From Aurantiacibacter poecillastricola (lineage in GTDB: Bacteria; Pseudomonadota; Alphaproteobacteria; Sphingomonadales; Sphingomonadaceae), in assembly GCF_030730945.1 (NCBI RefSeq), contig NZ_JAVAMS010000004.1:186001-250000 (forward strand): a DNA stretch of 64,000 nucleotides, read 5' to 3'. Positions 25,760 to 36,934 of the stretch are shown in pieces. Both the position numbers and the translations under genes were made by a program. The number at the start of each line of letters is the position of its first letter. The stretch's first letter is position 1. The notes beneath the pieces were generated by a model. The model was not told where the DNA came from and did not search any database. It saw only the letters and a program-made list of their open reading frames with translations.

Positions 25760-25823
25760 GTGCGGTTTCCAGTCAGATTGAGTCTTGTGTCCGATTACGG
25801 GTGACTCAACGAAATGCCGCAAT

Positions 25824-25843
25824 GACCGAGATGGGTGGAGAGC
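25824..25843 (+). repeat. short dispersed repeat, copy of 26909-26928
   Basis: GACCGAGATGGGTGGAGAGC matches GACCGGGATGGGTGGGAAGC at 26909-26928 with three differences. It is followed by GGACATTC, the complement of the GAATGTCC found in the other repeat type nearby (26353, 26808). I read these as fragments of one dispersed intergenic element. Confidence 0.5.
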
Positions 25844-25853
25844 GGACATTCGC

Positions 25854-26276
25854 TCATCGACCGAACAGCATTGTGCCGACGATCCTTGGTAAGAGATAGA
25901 TGGTGCCGAATGAGAACGCTGAAGTCCCAAGCCAAGTGACAAAGAGGGCAATCGTGCCAAACACAAACGCGTCCGTTTCGGGTTTCATGCCGGTTGCGAC
26001 CCATCCCACAAACGCTATCGCGACCGGCAGACTCAGCCACGCTCCTGAAATCATCGCACTGCGACCTGAGAAGGTCTCATTCTGAACCTGATAAAGCACA
26101 GCACCGAACAACAGGACCAGGAAGGCGAAGCCGACCGTGATTGTCGCAGACTTGCCGATTGCATCCACTGATGGCCCAGCGCCATCGAACGGCCAGAGGA
26201 CCGAAAATCCCATAGCGAGACCAGCTATCAGCGCCGGCAAGCCCGCGTAACGAATAATCTCAATAAGCGGCGCCAC
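25854..26276 (-). CDS. four-helix membrane protein, unknown
   Basis: 140 residues with four predicted transmembrane segments: approx. 10-27, 45-62, 77-95, 108-130. No recognised family. By eye its base composition is lower in G+C than the neighbours. It lies in a short region of orphan genes flanked by repeat fragments, which suggests acquisition or a hot spot for small insertions. Confidence 0.55.
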   Translation of the reverse strand: MAPLIEIIRYAGLPALIAGLAMGFSVLWPFDGAGPSVDAIGKSATITVGFAFLVLLFGAVLYQVQNETFSGRSAMISGAWLSLPVAIAFVGWVATGMKPETDAFVFGTIALFVTWLGTSAFSFGTIYLLPRIVGTMLFGR

Positions 26277-26330
26277 CCCGGTCTCCGATCTGAAAAAGCG
26301 TTCGGTTTAGCGTAGGCGGTTCTAGACCGA

Positions 26331-26363
26331 GTCCGCAATCGGGTCGTTAGCAGAATGTCCGGT
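26331..26363 (+). repeat. short dispersed repeat, copy A
   Basis: Begins GTCCGCAATCGGGTCGTTAG and aligns with 26812-26847 (GTCCGCAATCGGATCGTTTG) with a few substitutions and a small indel. The two copies flank the orphan gene at 26453-26785. Confidence 0.6.
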
Positions 26364-26452
26364 TTCGACTCAAATCGCGGCAAAGGTGCCAGTCCGCTCC
26401 TAGGCAGATCGTCCCTATCACCGAACGTCTGGTATGAGGTGGAAAGCGGCCC

Positions 26453-26785
26453 CTAGGCGCTCCCCATCAAAAGTTCGTCAATGACGCTCTCTAAGGCTGC
26501 CGATTGCGGTTCGCTCGGCCAATGATTGATACGCAACTCTTGATCTCGTGACAGGTATGTTTCGAAGCGGTCGGAATAAATCTCGACCTCAAGGCTATCC
26601 CATTCACCGCTGACAAGCCAGTCAATGCAAATCGCCTTCGTGTAGGGATTGAGCGAGATGTCTTCGCTTTCGATTGTTCCGAGGGCAGTGCCTTCGAGTG
26701 TCGAAAGCAACGCAATAGCGTTGCCACGCTGCGCAGCATCTCCAGCTAATTCCTCAACCCGACGTTCGAGCAATTCTTTCGGCAT
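26453..26785 (-). CDS. hypothetical soluble protein between two repeat copies
   Basis: 110 residues, acidic, no signal or membrane segment. Predicted mixed alpha/beta: the sequence has an N-terminal helix (LLERRVEELAGDAAQRG) and beta strands around ICIDWLVSGEWDSLEVEIY. Not recognised. Copies of the same short repeat lie 90 bp to one side (26331) and 26 bp to the other (26812). Confidence 0.5.
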   Translation of the reverse strand: MPKELLERRVEELAGDAAQRGNAIALLSTLEGTALGTIESEDISLNPYTKAICIDWLVSGEWDSLEVEIYSDRFETYLSRDQELRINHWPSEPQSAALESVIDELLMGSA

Positions 26786-26811
26786 CTCTGCAAGGTAGCA
26801 CCACTTCGAAT

Positions 26812-26847
26812 GTCCGCAATCGGATCGTTTGCTGACATTCCGCTTTT
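26812..26847 (+). repeat. short dispersed repeat, copy B
   Basis: Partner of 26331-26363. It also carries GCTGACATTCCGCTTTTGG downstream, the counterpart of GCAGAATGTCCGGTTTCG in copy A. A short open frame starts here but is made of repeat sequence and is not called as a gene. Confidence 0.6.
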
Positions 26848-27029
26848 GGACAAAAATCCCCCACAGCTGCCATGTCCGCCTTCAGGGCATGCGCCGGGAA
26901 GCGCTAACGACCGGGATGGGTGGGAAGCGAGCGGCTTCGCGCAATCATGCCGAGTAGAAGAGCCGCTTATAGAATGTGAAGGAACCTCTTCCGAATTTTC
27001 TTAGACTTTAAATCGAGAAGTAGCTGCGC

Positions 27030-27263
27030 ATGTCCTTGATCCATGGTCACATTTACTCGCTCATCGCGATACATGATCGACAGGGCCACGCACGAAAGAT
27101 TGGGTTTACCGCGTCGGAGCCGTTTGCAGCCATGCAATTGGCTCAACGCGAGCTTCCCGGTCGGGACGTCGAGCTTCTGGAAGATGGCCGCACGCTGGGC
27201 CGCATGACATTCACCAGGAGCGGGTTCTGGGTTATTCATCCTTCTCTGACTCGTGCCGAGTGA
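27030..27263 (+). CDS. hypothetical small protein
   Basis: 77 residues, no signal peptide. The sequence is regular (beta-turn-beta: HIYSLIAIHD, ARKIGFTAS, then a helix FAAMQLAQRELPG) and ends GFWVIHP, consistent with a small folded domain. Not recognised. No strong ribosome site, so the call is tentative. Confidence 0.45.
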   Translation: MSLIHGHIYSLIAIHDRQGHARKIGFTASEPFAAMQLAQRELPGRDVELLEDGRTLGRMTFTRSGFWVIHPSLTRAE

Positions 27264-27284
27264 AGTGAGCCGATCGTCGGTCAA

Positions 27285-27572
27285 TTAGCGTCTGCGCCGC
27301 CACGGAAAAGAGAGCGGTGTGACCAGTCGTTCGAGCACCGGCACGCCGACGGCCTCTCGGTAAGTGACCTCGTAGAGAACGTTGCCGCTCCCGTCCGTCA
27401 CGCACATCGTTCCGCTGAGATCGAGCTGACCATCCATCACCGAAGCACAGATGAGCGACCGCGCACCTCGCAATGCCATTTGCCGAGCAGCCTGGAAATC
27501 AGGCAGTTCGCACCCCTCTTCGTCGTTTAGTTGACCTGTATCGTCGGCTCTTGAATGGTGTAGCATGAACAC
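27285..27572 (-). CDS. DUF6894-like small protein
   Basis: Up to 95 residues. The segment NDEEGCELPDFQAARQMALRGAR followed by DLSGTMCVTDGSGNVLYEV matches the DUF6894 pattern widespread in alphaproteobacteria (D-x-E-G-x-E-L-x-D-x-x-A-A). The usual PRYFFHV start is absent, so the N-terminus is degenerate. Start is GTG 27572 or ATG 27566. Divergent from the Crp/Fnr gene with only 27 bp between, including GTTGCAAC at 27573-27580. Function unknown. Confidence 0.65.
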   Translation of the reverse strand: MFMLHHSRADDTGQLNDEEGCELPDFQAARQMALRGARSLICASVMDGQLDLSGTMCVTDGSGNVLYEVTYREAVGVPVLERLVTPLSFPWRRRR

Positions 27573-27599
27573 GTTGCAACAAGAATGGGAGAAGGCGTG

Positions 27600-28334
27600 A
27601 TGGAACCGAACCTCCTCGTGCGTAAGCTGGAAGGCTATGCTCCTCTCTCCGACGATGAGAAGTCTTTGATCGAGAAGATGACCTCGGAGAACATCAAGAC
27701 CTACCCGGCAAAGTCAGACATCATTGCAGATGGCGACCGACCTGACTTCGTTCACCTCGTTCTGGATGGGTGGGCGGCCCGCTACAAGATCCTGCATGAC
27801 GGCTCCCGTCGAATCATGGCATTCCTGATTCCAGGAGATTTTTGCGATCTGCACATCACCGTGCTGAGGCAAATGGACCATGGGATCATGGCTCTCAGTC
27901 CGTGCAAGGTTGCCCGCCTGGACAGCGCAAGGCTGAGCGAACTGGCAACCGAACGAACGAATTTGACCAAGGCGCTGTGGTGGGCGACGCTGGTCGATGA
28001 AGCGGTCCTTCGGCAATGGGTGATCAACGCGGGACGCCCTGCGCTAGCGGCAGTCGCGCACCTTCTGTGCGAGCTACACCAGCGAATGAAGTCGATCGGA
28101 CTTGTGACCGACAGGCAGCTCGAACTCCCCGTAACGCAGGCGGAACTGGCCGAGGCGACAGGCATGACCCCGGTTCACATCAGTCGTACGTTGCAGAACC
28201 TAAGGCAGGCCGGCCTGATCGAACTCCGCGCGCATTCGTTGTTCATTCCGGATATCGAAGCGCTGGCGGAAACCGGCGGGTTCGACGACAGCTACCTACA
28301 CCTCCGAGAAGGAGAGAAGCGCAGACAGGAGTAG
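27600..28334 (+). CDS. Crp/Fnr-family transcriptional regulator
   Basis: 244 residues. N-terminal cyclic-nucleotide-binding-like domain (approx. 15-125), with DFVHLVLDGWAARYKILHDG, and a C-terminal winged helix with the recognition region LPVTQAELAEATGMTPVHISRTLQNLR. No N-terminal cysteine cluster, so not an oxygen-sensing Fnr. Many alphaproteobacterial homologues of this layout respond to stress or light. ATG 27600 has GGAGAAGG upstream and is preferred to ATG 27585. Targets not visible. Confidence 0.88.
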   Translation: MEPNLLVRKLEGYAPLSDDEKSLIEKMTSENIKTYPAKSDIIADGDRPDFVHLVLDGWAARYKILHDGSRRIMAFLIPGDFCDLHITVLRQMDHGIMALSPCKVARLDSARLSELATERTNLTKALWWATLVDEAVLRQWVINAGRPALAAVAHLLCELHQRMKSIGLVTDRQLELPVTQAELAEATGMTPVHISRTLQNLRQAGLIELRAHSLFIPDIEALAETGGFDDSYLHLREGEKRRQE

Positions 28335-28394
28335 CGCCTTCCTTCAAGTCCCCAGTCGGGCGTCAGCTAGCAGGCAGCTTAGGCGAGTGCGCCC

Positions 28395-30239
<1,845 letters not shown>

Positions 30240-30345
30240 ATCGGTGTTTCCTGGATTGGGGCAGGGCTTCGTTGCTGCACCTGCGAATTGGCGCGCCGAT
30301 AGCGGAAGACGGGCGATCCCGCAAGTCGCGTGGGGACGGATCGAT

Positions 30346-30359
30346 TGACGTATACGTCA
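30346..30359. promoter_or_regulatory. 14-bp palindrome TGACGTATACGTCA in the typA/TonB-receptor gap
   Basis: Perfect palindrome preceded by T (TTGACG overlaps as a possible -35). It is 107 bp from the typA start and 190 bp from the receptor start in an otherwise gene-free 309-bp region (30240-30548). It has the size and symmetry of a TetR- or MerR-type operator. No cognate regulator is adjacent. Confidence 0.5.
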
Positions 30360-30548
30360 GACACCTCCATGTTGCGCCAATGTAACACACCCGGTTTCAT
30401 TCGTAATCGGGCGGTTATGTGCCGATTGTATGATGCCCGCCCGGCGACTATCGAGGCGGGACCTGTATAAAAGGTCGCTTGAGATACGCCCGAAACGCCA
30501 AGAACAGCAAAGGCGGGGCGGATACTCGAGGGAGAGATGGAGAATTCA

Positions 30549-33281
30549 ATGACCAGCAAGACTGCCGGCACTGCCGGTTTTGCGCGCAAGTGCCTGTGCG
30601 GCGCTGCCGCTATCGCGTTGATCGCCCCCGTCGCCGCCATGGCGCAGGACGAGGCGGAGACCGGCCAGGACATCTACCCCGAGGAAGCGGGTGAAGAGAG
30701 CAACCAGGGCAACGCCATCATCGTCACCGCCACCAAGCGCGAGCAGACGTTGCAGGAAGTGCCTGTCGCCGTGTCCGTCACCAGTGGCGAGACCCTGGAG
30801 CGCGACCAGATCCGCGACATCCGCGATCTCGAAACCGTGCAGCCTTCGCTCACCGTCGGCCAGCGCCAGTCCTCGGCCAATACCGGCTTCTTCATCCGCG
30901 GCTTCGGCAATGGCGCGAACAATGCGGGTATCGAGCCTTCGGTCGGCGTGTTCATCGACGGCGTCTATCGCAGCCGCACCGCCTCCTCGATCTCGGACCT
31001 GCCCAACGTGCAGCGTATCGAAGTGCTGCGCGGCCCGCAGTCCACGCTGTTCGGCAAGAACGCCTCTGCCGGCGTGATCTCGGTCACCACGGAAGAGCCG
31101 CAATTCGATCTCGGCGGCAGTGCCGAGCTGACCTACGGCAATTACGACGCCATCGTGGCGCGCGCCTATGTCACCGGCCCGCTGTCCGAGAATGTCGCCG
31201 CCAGCATCGCAGGCGGCCTCAACAAGCGGGACGGCTTCTTCGACGATCTTGGCACCGGCAACGAATCCAACAATCGCGACCGCTGGTACACCCGCGGGCA
31301 GGTGCTGATCGACAATGGCGTCGACCTTTCCCTGCGCATCATCGCCGATTACGACAGCATCGACGAGGTCTGCTGCGGCGTGGTGAACGTGCAGAACGGC
31401 CCGGCCACCGCCGCCGTGCTGGGCGTGGGCGGACGGGTGACCGATCCCAACGATCCCTTCGCCGACGTGATCTACAGCAATTTCGATTCGACCAACGATA
31501 TCGAGAACCGCGGCATTTCCGGCCAGCTCGACTACGAGTTCGGTGATTTCACCTTCACCTCGATCACCGCGAGCCGGACGACCGAATCGGTAACCTTCCA
31601 GGATTCCGACTTCACCAGCGCGGACCTCATCTATCCCAACTCGCAGGATCTGGAGATCGACACCTTCACCCAGGAATTCCGCCTCTCGGGCACCGTTGCC
31701 GACCGCGTGGATTTCCTGCTGGGTGCCTTCTACATCAACGAGGACGTGCAGCAGTACAACCAGCTGCTCTATGGCGAGGATTTCCGCAACTACGCCAACC
31801 TGCTGGTGACCAACCTGTCGGGCGGCGCCTTCTCGCTGTTCCCCACGCCTGTCGCTCCCGGCGCTACGCCGCTGGAGCAGGTCTTCAGCGCCAGCTTCGG
31901 CCAGAACTTCGTCGGCACCTTCTTCAATGACGGGCAGGGCTTCACCGAGGAATACACCCTCGATTCCGAGGCATATTCGCTGTTTGGCCAGCTCGACTTC
32001 GAAGTCGTCGACGGCCTCGTGCTGACGCTGGGCGGCAACTACACCGACGACAGCAAGACCTTCACGCAGGAAGCCACCTCGACCGACGTGTTCTCGTCGA
32101 TCGACTTCAATGCGCCGCAGCTGGCACCGTTCCGCCAGCAGGTGCTGTTCCAGGGCGCGCTGGCGCAGGGTGTGGGCAATGCGCTGATGCTCGGCCGTTC
32201 GGCTACCGCCGCCGAGATCGGCGCCTTCGCCGCGCAGAACATGGCCGCCTTCGGGCAGATCCAGGCCGGCGCGCAGCAATTCGCCGCGGCGAATGTCAAC
32301 AACCCGCTGGCGAACCCGCTGAACCCGCTGCGCTCGCTGCAATTCCTGCCGCCGTTCCTTGGCGTTCCCAACGCGGTGGAAGACGGCGAGATCAATGACG
32401 ACAATTTCAGCTACACGGTGCGCCTCGCCTATGACGTGACGCCGGACGTGAACATCTACGCGTCCTACGCCACCGGCTTCAAGGCGAGCTCGGTCAACCT
32501 GTCGCGCGATGCGCGTCCTGCCCCGTCCGACCGCGAGGCGATCCTTGCCGCCGGCCTGGGCCTGCCGAACCTCAGCTTCGGCTCGCGCTTTGCGGGACCT
32601 GAGGAATCGCGGGTGATGGAAGCCGGGATCAAGGCCAATCTCGACTACTTCTCCGCCAACCTCACCGTGTTCGACCAGGAGATCGAGGGCTTCCAGTCCA
32701 ACATCTTCACCGGCTCCGGCTTCGTGCTGGCCAATGCGGGCAGCCAGTCAACCTGGGGCGTGGAGTTCGAGAGCACGATCTTCCCGACCCCCGACCTCAC
32801 GCTGAACGCGGCGGTGACCTATCTCGACCCGACCTTCGACAGCTTCGAGCAGTCGGCGCAGGGCGACATTTCGGGCACCCGTCCGTCCTTCATCCCCGAA
32901 TGGACGGTGATCGTGGGCGCGCAGTACGAGGCCGATGTCGGCAGCGGCCTGCTGATCCCGCGCGTGAACTACTACTGGTCGTCCGAAACGCAGCTGGTCG
33001 AGGGCCTGCCCGCCTTCGCCGTTCGCGGCCCCGATGGCACCATCGTCGACGGCCAGCCGGCCATCGATGCCGGCCTGCCGTTTACCTCGCAGATCGACAA
33101 CCTCACCGCCTCGCTTACCTATGAGTGCGATTGCGGCTTTGCGCTGTCGGTCTGGGGCCGCAACCTGACGGACGACCGCTACCTCGGTACGGTGTTCGAC
33201 ACGCCTGCCCAGCCGCGGAGCGTCTCGGGCTACCCCAACGATCCGCGCACCTACGGCGTGACCGGCCGCTTCCGCTGGTAG
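30549..33281 (+). CDS. TonB-dependent outer-membrane receptor
   Basis: About 910 residues. Signal ending AAMAQ; plug with [21 protein letters not shown] and [17 protein letters not shown]; beta barrel ending TGRFRW. Close in layout to the receptor at 2945 but longer by insertions in the barrel, one an A/Q/N-rich loop near residues 520-610. The ATG at 30549 (GGAG at 30539) is favoured over ATG 30537, which has no spacing from its purine-rich site. No LacI-type operator; instead a different palindrome (30346). Followed by an intrinsic terminator. Substrate unknown. Confidence 0.92.
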   Translation: MTSKTAGTAGFARKCLCGAAAIALIAPVAAMAQDEAETGQDIYPEEAGEESNQGNAIIVTATKREQTLQEVPVAVSVTSGETLERDQIRDIRDLETVQPSLTVGQRQSSANTGFFIRGFGNGANNAGIEPSVGVFIDGVYRSRTASSISDLPNVQRIEVLRGPQSTLFGKNASAGVISVTTEEPQFDLGGSAELTYGNYDAIVARAYVTGPLSENVAASIAGGLNKRDGFFDDLGTGNESNNRDRWYTRGQVLIDNGVDLSLRIIADYDSIDEVCCGVVNVQNGPATAAVLGVGGRVTDPNDPFADVIYSNFDSTNDIENRGISGQLDYEFGDFTFTSITASRTTESVTFQDSDFTSADLIYPNSQDLEIDTFTQEFRLSGTVADRVDFLLGAFYINEDVQQYNQLLYGEDFRNYANLLVTNLSGGAFSLFPTPVAPGATPLEQVFSASFGQNFVGTFFNDGQGFTEEYTLDSEAYSLFGQLDFEVVDGLVLTLGGNYTDDSKTFTQEATSTDVFSSIDFNAPQLAPFRQQVLFQGALAQGVGNALMLGRSATAAEIGAFAAQNMAAFGQIQAGAQQFAAANVNNPLANPLNPLRSLQFLPPFLGVPNAVEDGEINDDNFSYTVRLAYDVTPDVNIYASYATGFKASSVNLSRDARPAPSDREAILAAGLGLPNLSFGSRFAGPEESRVMEAGIKANLDYFSANLTVFDQEIEGFQSNIFTGSGFVLANAGSQSTWGVEFESTIFPTPDLTLNAAVTYLDPTFDSFEQSAQGDISGTRPSFIPEWTVIVGAQYEADVGSGLLIPRVNYYWSSETQLVEGLPAFAVRGPDGTIVDGQPAIDAGLPFTSQIDNLTASLTYECDCGFALSVWGRNLTDDRYLGTVFDTPAQPRSVSGYPNDPRTYGVTGRFRW

Positions 33282-33303
33282 GCGAGCCGAAAGGGAGAAA
33301 CGG

Positions 33304-33329
33304 AAAGGGGGCTTCGCGGCCCCCTTTTT
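33304..33329 (+). terminator. intrinsic terminator of the TonB receptor
   Basis: GGGGGC (33307-33312) and GCCCCC (33319-33324) with loop TTCGCG, flanked by AAA and TTTTT that extend the stem. Confidence 0.9.
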
Positions 33330-33392
33330 GTTGCGGAGCGGGGTGAAATGTGGTGCCCTGCCATTATCGGCGGAAGCAACAGGGGGATTTCA

Positions 33393-33863
33393 ATGCATTA
33401 CGCAGGTTTCTGGATACGCGTCGCGGCTTATCTGATCGACGCGATTCTTCTCGGCGTGACATCGGTGGTCCTCCTCAGCATCTTCGGATTCGGGTTCACC
33501 GGCTCCACCGTTTCGAGCGGCGGGGCATTCAGCGCGACCGGCTACCTCGACCCGGCGGGCAATTTGTTCACCCTGGTGCTGGGCATCGCCTATTTCGCCG
33601 GACTGGAAAGTTCTGCTTGGCAGGCGACAGTCGGGAAGAAGCTGCTTGGCCTGATGGTCACCGATCTCAGTGGCAATCGCATCAGCTTCCTGCGCGCGCT
33701 TGGCCGATATTTCGGCAAGATCCTCTCCAGCCTCATTCTCATGATCGGCTACATCATGGTCGCCTTTACCGGGAAGAAGCAGGGGCTTCACGATATGCTG
33801 GCAAGTACGCTGGTATTGCACGGCAAGCCGGGCGAGTTCGGGACGAAGGGCGTTTTCGACTAA
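33393..33863 (+). CDS. RDD family membrane protein
   Basis: 156 residues. The RDD signature is recognisable as F-W-I-R-V-A-A-Y-L-I-D in the first helix; three to four membrane helices follow, and QATVGKKLLGLMVTDLSG and GKKQGLHDMLAST are the conserved RDD loops. Function not established (proposed transport or Na+/H+ antiport in some members). ATG 33393 with AGGGGG upstream. Confidence 0.88.
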   Translation: MHYAGFWIRVAAYLIDAILLGVTSVVLLSIFGFGFTGSTVSSGGAFSATGYLDPAGNLFTLVLGIAYFAGLESSAWQATVGKKLLGLMVTDLSGNRISFLRALGRYFGKILSSLILMIGYIMVAFTGKKQGLHDMLASTLVLHGKPGEFGTKGVFD

Positions 33864-33902
33864 GCTTTGCCGGCATTTTGAAATTCGAGGGGGCGATCAC
33901 GG

Positions 33903-34406
33903 GTGAGTAAGTCACCGATCCACTGGATGGTGGAACCACTGCGGCGTTATGCGGATTTTCGGGGGCGCTCCCGGCGAGCCGAATTCTGGTGGTGGATGCT
34001 GGGATATTTCCTTGTCACGGCAGTGCTGTGGGCGATCATATTCTCGGGATTTCCCTGGGATGTGGTCAATGCCGAACCGGGATCGGCCGAGATGCCCGAT
34101 CCGGAGGGCGGGCCGTTCGCCCTGTTCGGGATCGGCACGTGGATTGGCGGTATCGCCTATTTCATCTTCTGGGCCGCAACGGTCATACCCAACCTGGCGG
34201 TAACCGTGCGGCGTCTGCACGACCGCGGAATGTCGGGCTGGTGGTATGGCGGCCTGCTGATCGCCAACTTCATTCCCCTGCTGAATATCTTCACGATCTT
34301 CGGCTTCCTGGCACTGTTCGTGATCTGCGCCTTGCCCGGCGAGGCGGCAGAGAACCGCTGGGGACTCGACCCCAAAGGTGCGGGGCAGGCTGCGGTATTC
34401 GAATAG
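33903..34406 (+). CDS. DUF805 membrane protein
   Basis: 167 residues from GTG 33903. RYADFRGRSRRAEFWWW at the start and AVTVRRLHDRGMSGWW in the middle are the DUF805 hallmarks; four membrane helices. 39 bp after the RDD gene, likely co-transcribed. Function unknown; the family is often found beside envelope genes. Confidence 0.88.
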   Translation: MSKSPIHWMVEPLRRYADFRGRSRRAEFWWWMLGYFLVTAVLWAIIFSGFPWDVVNAEPGSAEMPDPEGGPFALFGIGTWIGGIAYFIFWAATVIPNLAVTVRRLHDRGMSGWWYGGLLIANFIPLLNIFTIFGFLALFVICALPGEAAENRWGLDPKGAGQAAVFE

Positions 34407-34421
34407 GCTTGGGGCGGCGCC

Positions 34422-36929
34422 CTATAGAGACCGCAGCGTCCGTGCCGGCCGGGCCCTGAGCAGTGGCAGCGAAGCGCCCAGCGCGAAGGCCAGCACCAGC
34501 ACCAGGCCACCGCCCAGCACGGCGAGGATCTGCGACCAGTCGGGCAGCCAGTCGAATTCGAACATCTGCACGATGACGAGCCAGGCAACAGCACTTCCCA
34601 GCACCAGCGCGACCACGGCCAGCACGGCGGCGAGAAGGCCGAACTCGGCAAATTGCAGCGCCAGCAACTGCTTGCGGCTCGCGCCCAGCACACGCAGGAT
34701 CACCGTGTCGTAGATCCGCGCCGCACGCGCGGCGGCAATCGCGCCCAGCAACACGGCTATGCCCGCCAGCACCGCGACCGAGGCGGCGGCGAGGATGGCA
34801 AGGCTCACCTGGTCGAGGATGGTGCGCGCTTCGGTGAGGATCGGTCCGACCTCGATCACGCTGGAGCTTGGGAAAGTGGAGACCAGCGTGCGCAGCAGGC
34901 CTTGCGCCTGCGTGCCCTCGGGCAGCTCGATGGTGGCGGCGAGGTTATGTGGCGCGTTCTCGAAGGTGTTGGCCGAGAACACCCAGACATTGTTGAAGCC
35001 AAGGCTCTCCCAGTCGATGCGGCGAGTGTTGGCGACGCGGGCACTGAAATCCACGCCCAGCACGTTGACGGTGATCATGTCGCCGATGGCGATGCCGGCA
35101 GCCTCCGCCAGTTCCTCGTCCACCGAGACGAGCGGTTCGCCTGAATAGCCTTCGTCCCACCACTCGCCGCTCGTGACGATATTGCCGGCCGGCACCGTGT
35201 CGGAATAGGTGAGGCCGCGCTCGCCGCGCAGGCCCCACGTGCCTTCCCGGTCCTCCATCTCGGAGACGCGCACCATGTCGTCCTCCGGCCCGAAGGCGGT
35301 GATCGCGCCGCGCAGGGTGGGGACGGTCTCGATGGCGGCCTCGTCCGAGATGTCGGTGACGATGGCGCGGAACTCGTCCGCCCGGTCGCGCGGCACGTCG
35401 AGCACGAAATAGTCGGGCGCGCGCTCAGGTACGGAACGCTGGATGTTGCCGTCGAGACTGGTCTGCACGCCTGCCAGCAGCACGAAGGCGGCAAGGCCGA
35501 AGCCGAGCGCCGTCACCAGCGCGCCGGTGGCAGCGCCCGGGCGGTGCAGGTTGGCAAGCGCCGCGCGCACGATGGGATCGGACGGGCGCGGCAGGCGGGT
35601 TGCCGTCCACTGGATGCCGCGTCCCAGCAATGCGAGGAAGGCCAGCACCGCGGCCGCTCCTGCCAGGAAACCCGCGGTCAGCAGCGGATCGTTGGAGCCG
35701 ATCACCGCCAGCGCCACGATCCCTGCGATCCCCAAGCCCACGGGCAGGGCCGCGGCGCGCCATTGCCCCGCGAGCGGAGAAACACGCGCGCGCATCAGCG
35801 CCATCGCCGGAAAACTGCGCGCGCGCACCAGCGGCGGCGCGGCGAACACCAGCGCCACGAGCAGTCCGAACAGGGCCGCGCGCAGCAGCGCCAGCGGGTC
35901 GAACACGAAGGCGGTGGTGACAGGCAGCAGCGATCCCAGCGCGCTCGCCAATAGCGGCGTAACCAGCACACCTGCGGCAAGGCCAGCCAGCGCTCCGACC
36001 GTGGCCGCGATGCCGATCTCCAGCGCGTATATCCGGGCAATGTCGGAGGAGGTCGCCCCGAGGATTTTCAGCGTGGCGATGGAATTGCGCCGCGCCTCGA
36101 GATAGGAATTCACTCCGCCGCCGATGCCGATCCCGGCGATCACCAGCGCGGCAAGGCCGACCAGCGTCAGGAACTCGCCCATGCGGCTCACGAAGCGGTC
36201 CGCGCCGGGCGAGGCACGGTCGCGAGTGCGGATGTCGAAGGGGCTTTCGGGAAACGCCTCCTGCAGGGCCTCGGCCACGTCCTCGGGGCTTTGGTTGCCA
36301 TCGAAAGCGACGCGCGTCTTGGTCTGGAACATGGAGCCGGGCGCGACGAGCCCCGCCGCCTCGGGGAGGTCGAGCGGGACGATAATCGTCTGCCCCAGCG
36401 CGAAGCCTTCGGAAAGGCGATCGGGCTCCTCCTCGATGATGCCCGCAACCGTCACCGCCTCGGTGCCCAAAGTGATGGTGTCGCCGGCGCCGACGCCCAG
36501 CCGCTCCGCCGCGCCGGGGGCGAGGAAGGCCTGCCCGGCCGGCGGCGCGCCGAAGGTTGAGCCGCCTTCGAGTAGCAGCTCGCCATACATGGGGTAGTTG
36601 GGCGCGACGGCTTTCAGCTCCACCGGCACGGCCGCCTCGGGCGTGGTCGCCATCGCCTGCAGGCGGTAGCCGGGGGAGATGGTGCCGAACTGCTCCAGGT
36701 AAGCAAGCTCCTCGTCCGAGGGCATCCGCTGCCACAGCTCGATCTCCAAGTCGCCGCCGAGGATGGCGCGGCCCTCCGATTCCAGCTCACCCTCGATGGC
36801 GGAGGTAAGGCTGCCGATAGCTGCCAGCGCGCCGACTCCGAGGAACAGGCAGATAAGCAGCAGGCGAAGGCCGCGAAAGCCGCTGGCAAGGTCGCGCTTG
36901 GCAATGGTCCAGGCGGTGCTCCAGCCCAT
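34422..36929 (-). CDS. ybbP: ABC transporter permease, YbbP/FtsX-like
   Basis: 835 residues. An N-terminal helix is followed by a large periplasmic domain, a bundle of three FtsX-type helices (approx. 265-390), further helices, a second periplasmic region and a last three-helix FtsX domain, the arrangement of YbbP. It starts 5 nt after the stop of the ATP-binding subunit. The pair is thought to extract lipophilic molecules or lipoprotein-type substrates; the substrate is unknown. Confidence 0.9.
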   Translation of the reverse strand: MGWSTAWTIAKRDLASGFRGLRLLLICLFLGVGALAAIGSLTSAIEGELESEGRAILGGDLEIELWQRMPSDEELAYLEQFGTISPGYRLQAMATTPEAAVPVELKAVAPNYPMYGELLLEGGSTFGAPPAGQAFLAPGAAERLGVGAGDTITLGTEAVTVAGIIEEEPDRLSEGFALGQTIIVPLDLPEAAGLVAPGSMFQTKTRVAFDGNQSPEDVAEALQEAFPESPFDIRTRDRASPGADRFVSRMGEFLTLVGLAALVIAGIGIGGGVNSYLEARRNSIATLKILGATSSDIARIYALEIGIAATVGALAGLAAGVLVTPLLASALGSLLPVTTAFVFDPLALLRAALFGLLVALVFAAPPLVRARSFPAMALMRARVSPLAGQWRAAALPVGLGIAGIVALAVIGSNDPLLTAGFLAGAAAVLAFLALLGRGIQWTATRLPRPSDPIVRAALANLHRPGAATGALVTALGFGLAAFVLLAGVQTSLDGNIQRSVPERAPDYFVLDVPRDRADEFRAIVTDISDEAAIETVPTLRGAITAFGPEDDMVRVSEMEDREGTWGLRGERGLTYSDTVPAGNIVTSGEWWDEGYSGEPLVSVDEELAEAAGIAIGDMITVNVLGVDFSARVANTRRIDWESLGFNNVWVFSANTFENAPHNLAATIELPEGTQAQGLLRTLVSTFPSSSVIEVGPILTEARTILDQVSLAILAAASVAVLAGIAVLLGAIAAARAARIYDTVILRVLGASRKQLLALQFAEFGLLAAVLAVVALVLGSAVAWLVIVQMFEFDWLPDWSQILAVLGGGLVLVLAFALGASLPLLRARPARTLRSL

Positions 36930-36934
36930 GCGGA

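Noticed and set aside
26810..27004. Short plus-strand frame beginning MSAIGSFADIP
   Set aside because: It starts within a dispersed repeat and contains repeat sequence; no ribosome site.
30546..32342. Long minus-strand frame opposite the second TonB receptor
   Set aside because: Composition typical of antisense GC3 bias, no motif or start context.
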